Below, piece after piece: positions 22,829 through 25,775 of a DNA stretch of 25,775 nucleotides (position 1 is the first letter of the stretch; every line of letters begins with the position of its first letter). The DNA is from JBLFWJ01 sp047611425. GTDB taxonomy: Bacteria > Bacteroidota > Bacteroidia > UBA10329. The notes below the pieces were generated by a model. That model was not told where the DNA came from. It saw only the letters and a list, made by a program, of their open reading frames with translations, and did not search any database. Position numbers and translations under genes: made by a program. The DNA lies in assembly GCA_047611425.1 (NCBI GenBank), contig JBLFWJ010000028.1, positions 1 to 25,775 on the forward strand. Direction: 5' to 3'.

Positions 22829-23848
22829 TCAGATGGTGCTTTTAAATTGCTCAAGAAAACGAATGTCATTCTCGAAATACATCCGTAGGTCTTTCACTTG
22901 ATATTTAAGCATGGCCATTCGCTCAATGCCCATTCCAAATGCAAACCCAGAATATTCTTCAGGATCAATATTGCAGTTTTTCAAAACATTGGGATCTACC
23001 ATGCCGCAACCCAAAATCTCCAACCAACCAGTTCCTTTGGTTATTCTGTAATCAGCCTCAGTTTTAAGACCCCAATAAATATCTACTTCAGCGCTGGGCT
23101 CGGTAAAAGGGAAGTAAGATGGTCGTAACCGAATCTTGGTTCCTTTTCCAAAATACTCTTCAGCGAAATAGAGGATGGTTTCTTTCAAGTCCGCAAAAGA
23201 CACGCCTTTATCGATGTACAATCCTTCAATTTGATGAAAGATGCAATGAGCTCGAGCTGAGATTGCTTCGTTTCTAAAAACACGTCCAGGGGAGAGTGTT
23301 CTTATTGGTGGTTTCTCACCTTCCATCACACGTACTTGAACACTTGACGTGTGCGTTCTCAATGCAATATCAGGATCCTTTTCGATGAAAAAAGTGTCTT
23401 GCATGTCCCTAGCCGGATGTTCCGGAGGGAAATTTAAAGCGGTAAAATTGTGATGATCGTCTTCTATTTCTGGCCCTTCGGAAAGAGTAAACCCGATTTT
23501 TTTAAAGATTGCTATAACGTCCTGCTTCACGATGGAAACGGGATGACGTGAACCCAACTCCATGGGAAAACCAGGTCGAGTTAGATCTTGATCTTGAGCG
23601 ACACTTCGGCCTTTCGAATCACCGGATTCGGAAGTTTTGAATCGCTCCTCCGCCAGGGATTTTAGAGCATTAAGTTGTTGGCCAAACGCCTTTTTTTGAT
23701 CGTTCGGAACGTCTCTAAAAGCAGCAAACAAATCTTGTATCAATCCCTTTTTAGAAAGGAATTTCAAACGGAACGCTTCTTTCTCTTCCGCACTCTTGAT
23801 GATCGCTTGATCGATCTGGCTTTTTATTTCCTCTAATTTCTGCAGCAT
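22829..23848 (-). CDS. pheS: Phenylalanine-tRNA ligase alpha subunit
   Basis: PheS forms the catalytic subunit of the alpha2-beta2 synthetase that charges tRNA-Phe (EC 6.1.1.20). The 339 residues are normal for the family. They comprise an N-terminal coiled coil (about 1-90, MLQKLEEIKSQIDQAI), GSRHPVSIVKQDVIAIF, the class II motif 2 region RTLSPGRVFRNEAISARAH with FHQIEGLYID, GCGMVDPNVLKN, and motif 3 GFAFGMGIERMAMLKY. The alanine of GFAFG is the usual Phe-pocket residue. The ATG at 23848 is chosen. An upstream TTG at 23890 would extend the frame through the hairpin at 23863-23885 and adds residues unlike the family. pheT is not adjacent, as is common in Bacteroidota. pccB follows 17 bases downstream. 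Confidence 0.96.
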   Translation of the reverse strand: MLQKLEEIKSQIDQAIIKSAEEKEAFRLKFLSKKGLIQDLFAAFRDVPNDQKKAFGQQLNALKSLAEERFKTSESGDSKGRSVAQDQDLTRPGFPMELGSRHPVSIVKQDVIAIFKKIGFTLSEGPEIEDDHHNFTALNFPPEHPARDMQDTFFIEKDPDIALRTHTSSVQVRVMEGEKPPIRTLSPGRVFRNEAISARAHCIFHQIEGLYIDKGVSFADLKETILYFAEEYFGKGTKIRLRPSYFPFTEPSAEVDIYWGLKTEADYRITKGTGWLEILGCGMVDPNVLKNCNIDPEEYSGFAFGMGIERMAMLKYQVKDLRMYFENDIRFLEQFKSTI

Positions 23849-23856
23849 CGTATAAT

Positions 23857-23885
23857 AAAAAAGGCCGGTAGCTGCGCTACCGACC
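23857..23885 (-). terminator. Terminator-like hairpin between the cyclophilin gene and pheS
   Basis: The minus strand reads GGTCGGTAGC-GCA-GCTACCGGCC (10-bp stem with one U-G pair, 3-base loop), followed directly by six T residues at 23857-23862. It starts 24 bases after the cyclophilin stop and ends eight bases before the pheS ATG. It therefore terminates the cyclophilin transcript, but it also forms the 5' leader of pheS if a near-consensus CAACTTTG box at 23888-23895 is the pheS promoter. Confidence 0.85.
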
Positions 23886-23887
23886 TG

Positions 23888-23895
23888 CAAAGTTG
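23888..23895 (-). promoter_or_regulatory. Possible -7 box for pheS (one mismatch)
   Basis: The minus strand reads CAACTTTG, one base from TAnnTTTG, 39 bases before the pheS ATG and immediately before the hairpin. If active, the pheS transcript would begin almost at the base of the hairpin. Confidence 0.3.
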
Positions 23896-23909
23896 GAATA
23901 ATTCGTTGA

Positions 23910-24548
23910 TCATTTCTTCACAACGCTCACAATCATTTTGATGTCCTTAACGGGCTTGTTTTGTACGCCTCCAATGGTGCTGGTTTGCGTTGCAGCAATC
24001 TTGTCAACAACATCAAGGCCTTCGATTACTTCACCAAAAACAGTGTATCCGCCATCAAGGTGGGGAGTACCCCCGCTTTCTGCATAAACCTTTTTATGCT
24101 CGTCTGTGTATTTAACACCGCTTCTGGCGGCCATTTGGTCTAGTTGGTCAGCTGGTGTCTTACGTCCTTGCACGATGTAGAATTGAGAGCCAGAAGATAA
24201 TTTTTGAGGGTTGTTGGTTCGAGCCGCAGAAAGGGCACCTTTTTTATGAATGAATTGAGGCAAGATTTCAGCCGGAATCTGTGGGCGTCCATCAATGGTT
24301 TGCATGTTGGCATCGCCTCCACCCTGAATCATAAAGTCTTTAATTACACGATGAAAGATTGAACCGTTGAATTTTCCGCTTTCAGCCAGTTCCAGAAAGT
24401 TATCCCTGTGGCCAGGTGTTTCATTGTAAAGCTCACACTTAATATCGCCAAAATCGGTTTTTATCAAGATGATTGGATTGGCGTCTTGTGCAAAACTGCA
24501 GCTCGCAGCAATAAGGATTGTAATAACGAATGATGAGATTCTTTTCAT
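23910..24548 (-). CDS. Exported cyclophilin-type peptidyl-prolyl cis-trans isomerase
   Basis: The enzyme speeds cis/trans isomerisation of prolyl bonds and helps fold exported proteins (EC 5.2.1.8). From the ATG at 24548 it has 212 residues. It has an export signal (MKRISSFVITILIAASCSFAQ), cleaved either at SFA/Q by signal peptidase I or possibly lipidated at C17, followed by one cyclophilin domain. The signature is GSIFHRVIKDFMIQGG with the active-site Arg in FHRV, then GSQFYIVQG and GYTVFGEVIEGLDVVDKIA. An upstream in-frame TTG at 24560 adds four residues and is less likely. A 20-30 residue insertion (KTPADQLDQMAARSGVKYTDE) typical of Bacteroidota cyclophilins lies between the two halves. 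A terminator follows. Confidence 0.93.
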   Translation of the reverse strand: MKRISSFVITILIAASCSFAQDANPIILIKTDFGDIKCELYNETPGHRDNFLELAESGKFNGSIFHRVIKDFMIQGGGDANMQTIDGRPQIPAEILPQFIHKKGALSAARTNNPQKLSSGSQFYIVQGRKTPADQLDQMAARSGVKYTDEHKKVYAESGGTPHLDGGYTVFGEVIEGLDVVDKIAATQTSTIGGVQNKPVKDIKMIVSVVKK

Positions 24549-24677
24549 TTTAGAAATCAATAACGAGGTTAGTAAATGGCTAGCAATGATAGCAAATAGA
24601 ATGCCGACTGAAAAGCATCATTGCCATTAGCAAACCGTCTGATTTAAGTAAACACCAAAGTATAGAATGCGATTTCT

Positions 24678-24685
24678 TACCTTTG
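24678..24685 (+). promoter_or_regulatory. -7 box TACCTTTG for the 24704 lipoprotein gene
   Basis: TACCTTTG is a perfect TAnnTTTG match, 18 bases before the ATG at 24704, in the 155-base divergent gap 24549-24703. No correctly spaced TTG is visible. Confidence 0.5.
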
Positions 24686-24703
24686 GATTCAGATTCTATT
24701 AAA

Positions 24704-25102
24704 ATGAGAAAGTCAGTTTTCAATATTGTTATTCCATTTCTACTTCTATCAATGGTGATTGGCCTTGGCAGCTGTAAAAAAAACCGGGAGGTTAAAGCCA
24801 CAATTACTGTTTTGCACGATACGATTGAACCGGTTGGTCAGGACACGGCTGGTCTGCTCATTTTTGACACAATTACTGGTCCTGTGAACGGTGCGCAAGT
24901 ACGAATGTGGTCAGACAGAATTGGATCTTTGATTGATACCACGTTCGAAACAAATTCAAGTGGCCAAGCCGATTTTGAATTTGATCAAGTCGCGATACTT
25001 AGAATGTCGGTTACGTTTTTCAGCACAGAAATCGATGCCGGATACGTTATTCTGGAAGAAGGAGAGGTTGTAGAAAAGACTGTCAACCTTGACGAGTTTT
25101 AA
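24704..25102 (+). CDS. Small lipoprotein with a beta-sandwich-like domain
   Basis: The 132-residue protein has a lipoprotein signal (MRKSVFNIVIPFLLLSMVIGLGSC, lipid-bearing C24), followed by KKNREVKATITVLHDT. The mature part reads TGPVNGAQVRMWSDRIGSLIDTTFETNSSGQADFEF. That 'gaxV.l......T..nG.a.F.f' pattern is typical of small Ig-like or carboxypeptidase-regulatory-type domains attached to Bacteroidota envelope proteins. No specific family is claimed. The frame is open from a TTG at 24683, but the ATG at 24704 gives a normal signal and lies at a sensible distance from the -7 box at 24678-24685. Its stop at 25100-25102 directly abuts the stop of the convergent gene at 25103. Confidence 0.75.
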   Translation: MRKSVFNIVIPFLLLSMVIGLGSCKKNREVKATITVLHDTIEPVGQDTAGLLIFDTITGPVNGAQVRMWSDRIGSLIDTTFETNSSGQADFEFDQVAILRMSVTFFSTEIDAGYVILEEGEVVEKTVNLDEF

Positions 25103-25456
25103 TCAGTTGATTAATTCTGCGTTCTTGAAGTATTCAATAATTGCCTCTTTCATCAATTTACTTTGAGCTTTTGCGGATAGGCTTGGCATTTTACTAATGC
25201 TTTTCCAGTGCGGCCAGCCTTCTGCATCCATTCCTTCATACTCGTAGTAACCGTAATGCGAAAGCAACCGGCAAATAGCTACGTGCATTAACTCCATTTT
25301 TTCCTGCTTCTTGAAATTGCGGTAGCCTTGGCCTAATTCCTGCACCCCTACCAGAAAGATAACCGCGTCAAGATCTAACCCGCCTCCAAACGTTGGTTCT
25401 AGACTTTTAAGTAGTTCACCCCAAGATTTCTGTAATTCAAGATCATTCTCCTCCAT
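25103..25456 (-). CDS. Conserved short cytoplasmic protein, function unknown
   Basis: The 117-residue protein has no signal or membrane segment. It contains LDLDAVIFLVGVQELGQGYRNFKKQEKMELMHVAICRLLSHYGYYEYEG, then GWPHWKSI, and ends in a helical Lys-rich tail. I recall close relatives in many Bacteroidota genomes, always short and without an assigned function, in which the segments VGVQELGQG and LMHVAICRLL are highly conserved. This comes from memory, not a search. The ATG at 25456 follows a perfect TAATTTTG box by four bases, which supports the start. The stop abuts that of the convergent lipoprotein gene. Confidence 0.75.
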   Translation of the reverse strand: MEENDLELQKSWGELLKSLEPTFGGGLDLDAVIFLVGVQELGQGYRNFKKQEKMELMHVAICRLLSHYGYYEYEGMDAEGWPHWKSISKMPSLSAKAQSKLMKEAIIEYFKNAELIN

Positions 25457-25460
25457 GGCA

Positions 25461-25468
25461 CAAAATTA
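25461..25468 (-). promoter_or_regulatory. -7 box TAATTTTG for the 117-residue protein
   Basis: The minus strand reads TAATTTTG (TAnnTTTG), ending four bases before the ATG at 25456. Transcription would begin at or within a few bases of the start codon. Confidence 0.5.
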
Positions 25469-25497
25469 GAAGGGAACTTCACATTTCTTTAATCCTA

Positions 25498-25521
25498 TAC
25501 TTTTGCAACCGCCTAAGTTTG
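25498..25521 (+). promoter_or_regulatory. Two -7 boxes (TACTTTTG, TAAGTTTG) before the VWA gene
   Basis: TACTTTTG at 25498-25505 and TAAGTTTG at 25514-25521 both match TAnnTTTG perfectly and lie 34 and 18 bases before the ATG at 25540. Either could serve; the second has the spacing seen at 24678. No spaced TTG supports a choice. Confidence 0.45.
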
Positions 25522-25539
25522 CCACTTACCTAATTTGAA

Positions 25540-25775
25540 ATGCTAAACGTGAAGTTGAAACAAGTACTTGTAGCGCTAATGGCTATAGCCATTCTGCCGC
25601 TGACATCTCAAGGTCAAGCTACCGGACCAAAAATGGATATCGTATTCATGCTGGATATATCTGGCAGTACAGGCGGAATTCTCACTTCGGTTAGAAGCAA
25701 ATTATGGGAAATTCAAAATGAGATAGCCCGATTGGAGCCACAGCCCGACTTCAGGTTTGGTTTGGTTTGCATGGG
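25540..25775 (+). CDS. Secreted von Willebrand factor A domain protein (3' end outside window)
   Basis: The frame from the ATG at 25540 is open to the window end (78 codons). A signal peptide (about 1-26, VLVALMAIAILPLTSQGQA) is followed at once by a VWA domain: MDIVFMLDISGSTGGIL gives the MIDAS motif DxSxS (D39, S41, S43), and then an amphipathic helix leads to the strand FRFGLVCMG. VWA domains bind divalent cations and mediate protein contacts. The placing, with the domain directly after the signal, suggests an envelope or secreted protein, possibly large with more domains beyond the edge. Nothing further can be seen. Confidence 0.8.
   Translation, partial: MLNVKLKQVLVALMAIAILPLTSQGQATGPKMDIVFMLDISGSTGGILTSVRSKLWEIQNEIARLEPQPDFRFGLVCM

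Noticed and set aside
23849..23890. TTG start extending pheS by 14 residues
   Set aside because: The extension runs through the terminator-like hairpin and its residues do not resemble the family N-terminus.
1..25775. CRISPR array, insertion sequence, phage gene, tRNA or rRNA
   Set aside because: No regularly spaced repeats, transposase or integrase frames, or recognisable RNA gene structure were seen on either strand.

Overview
The window looks like chromosomal DNA of a member of the Bacteroidota, most likely a Flavobacteriales-type bacterium. The evidence is the set of families: two secreted M1 peptidases of the Bacteroidota type, HupE/UreJ-2, a DUF6702-like protein, an exported oligopeptidase B, a PID-type C-terminal anchor and a short conserved 117-residue protein. 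In addition, perfect TAnnTTTG (-7) promoter boxes sit just upstream of many start codons, and Shine-Dalgarno sequences are generally weak. Genes are dense, often with 1-4 base start/stop overlaps. I see no rRNA, tRNA, CRISPR array, insertion sequence or phage gene.

Layout. 1-211: the 3' end of a gene with a C-terminal membrane anchor, then a clear terminator. 235-2201: a YdjM-type membrane hydrolase divergent from two small unrecognised genes, one of them secreted. 2203-4868 (minus): a tightly overlapping four-gene operon with an ABC ATPase, an FtsX-type permease with a His-rich loop, and two tandem secreted CFFCG (DUF3299-like) proteins. It resembles the zinc-regulated PA4063-PA4066 / zrg loci. 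4952-7690 (plus): hemB with a magnesium-type, cysteine-free metal site, an ACMSD of tryptophan catabolism two bases later, and a family 2 glycosyltransferase. 7758-11722: a lipoprotein oligopeptidase B overlapping a secreted M1 metallopeptidase. 11846-16417: a DUF192 lipoprotein, an unrecognised secreted Cys/His protein, a HupE/UreJ-like permease and a second M1 peptidase, probably one transcription unit. 16428-18224 (minus): a polytopic GT-C-like glycosyltransferase. 18274-18774: a DUF6702-like protein. 18787-21209 (minus): an MBOAT acyltransferase with its SGNH partner. 21273-24548 (minus): a secreted cyclophilin, then a terminator-like hairpin, then pheS and a propionyl-CoA-carboxylase-type beta subunit. 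24704-25456: a small lipoprotein convergent with a conserved short protein. 25540-end: the start of a secreted von Willebrand A protein.

The most interesting themes are: (i) a putative zinc-handling ABC operon, with a duplicated CFFCG protein and no visible DUF2796 binding protein, divergent from a zinc-independent HemB; (ii) an undescribed secreted Cys/His protein translationally coupled to a HupE-type permease and an M1 peptidase; (iii) -7 promoter boxes so close to start codons that several transcripts should be leaderless or nearly so.

Functions come from motif recognition by eye; no database search was run.
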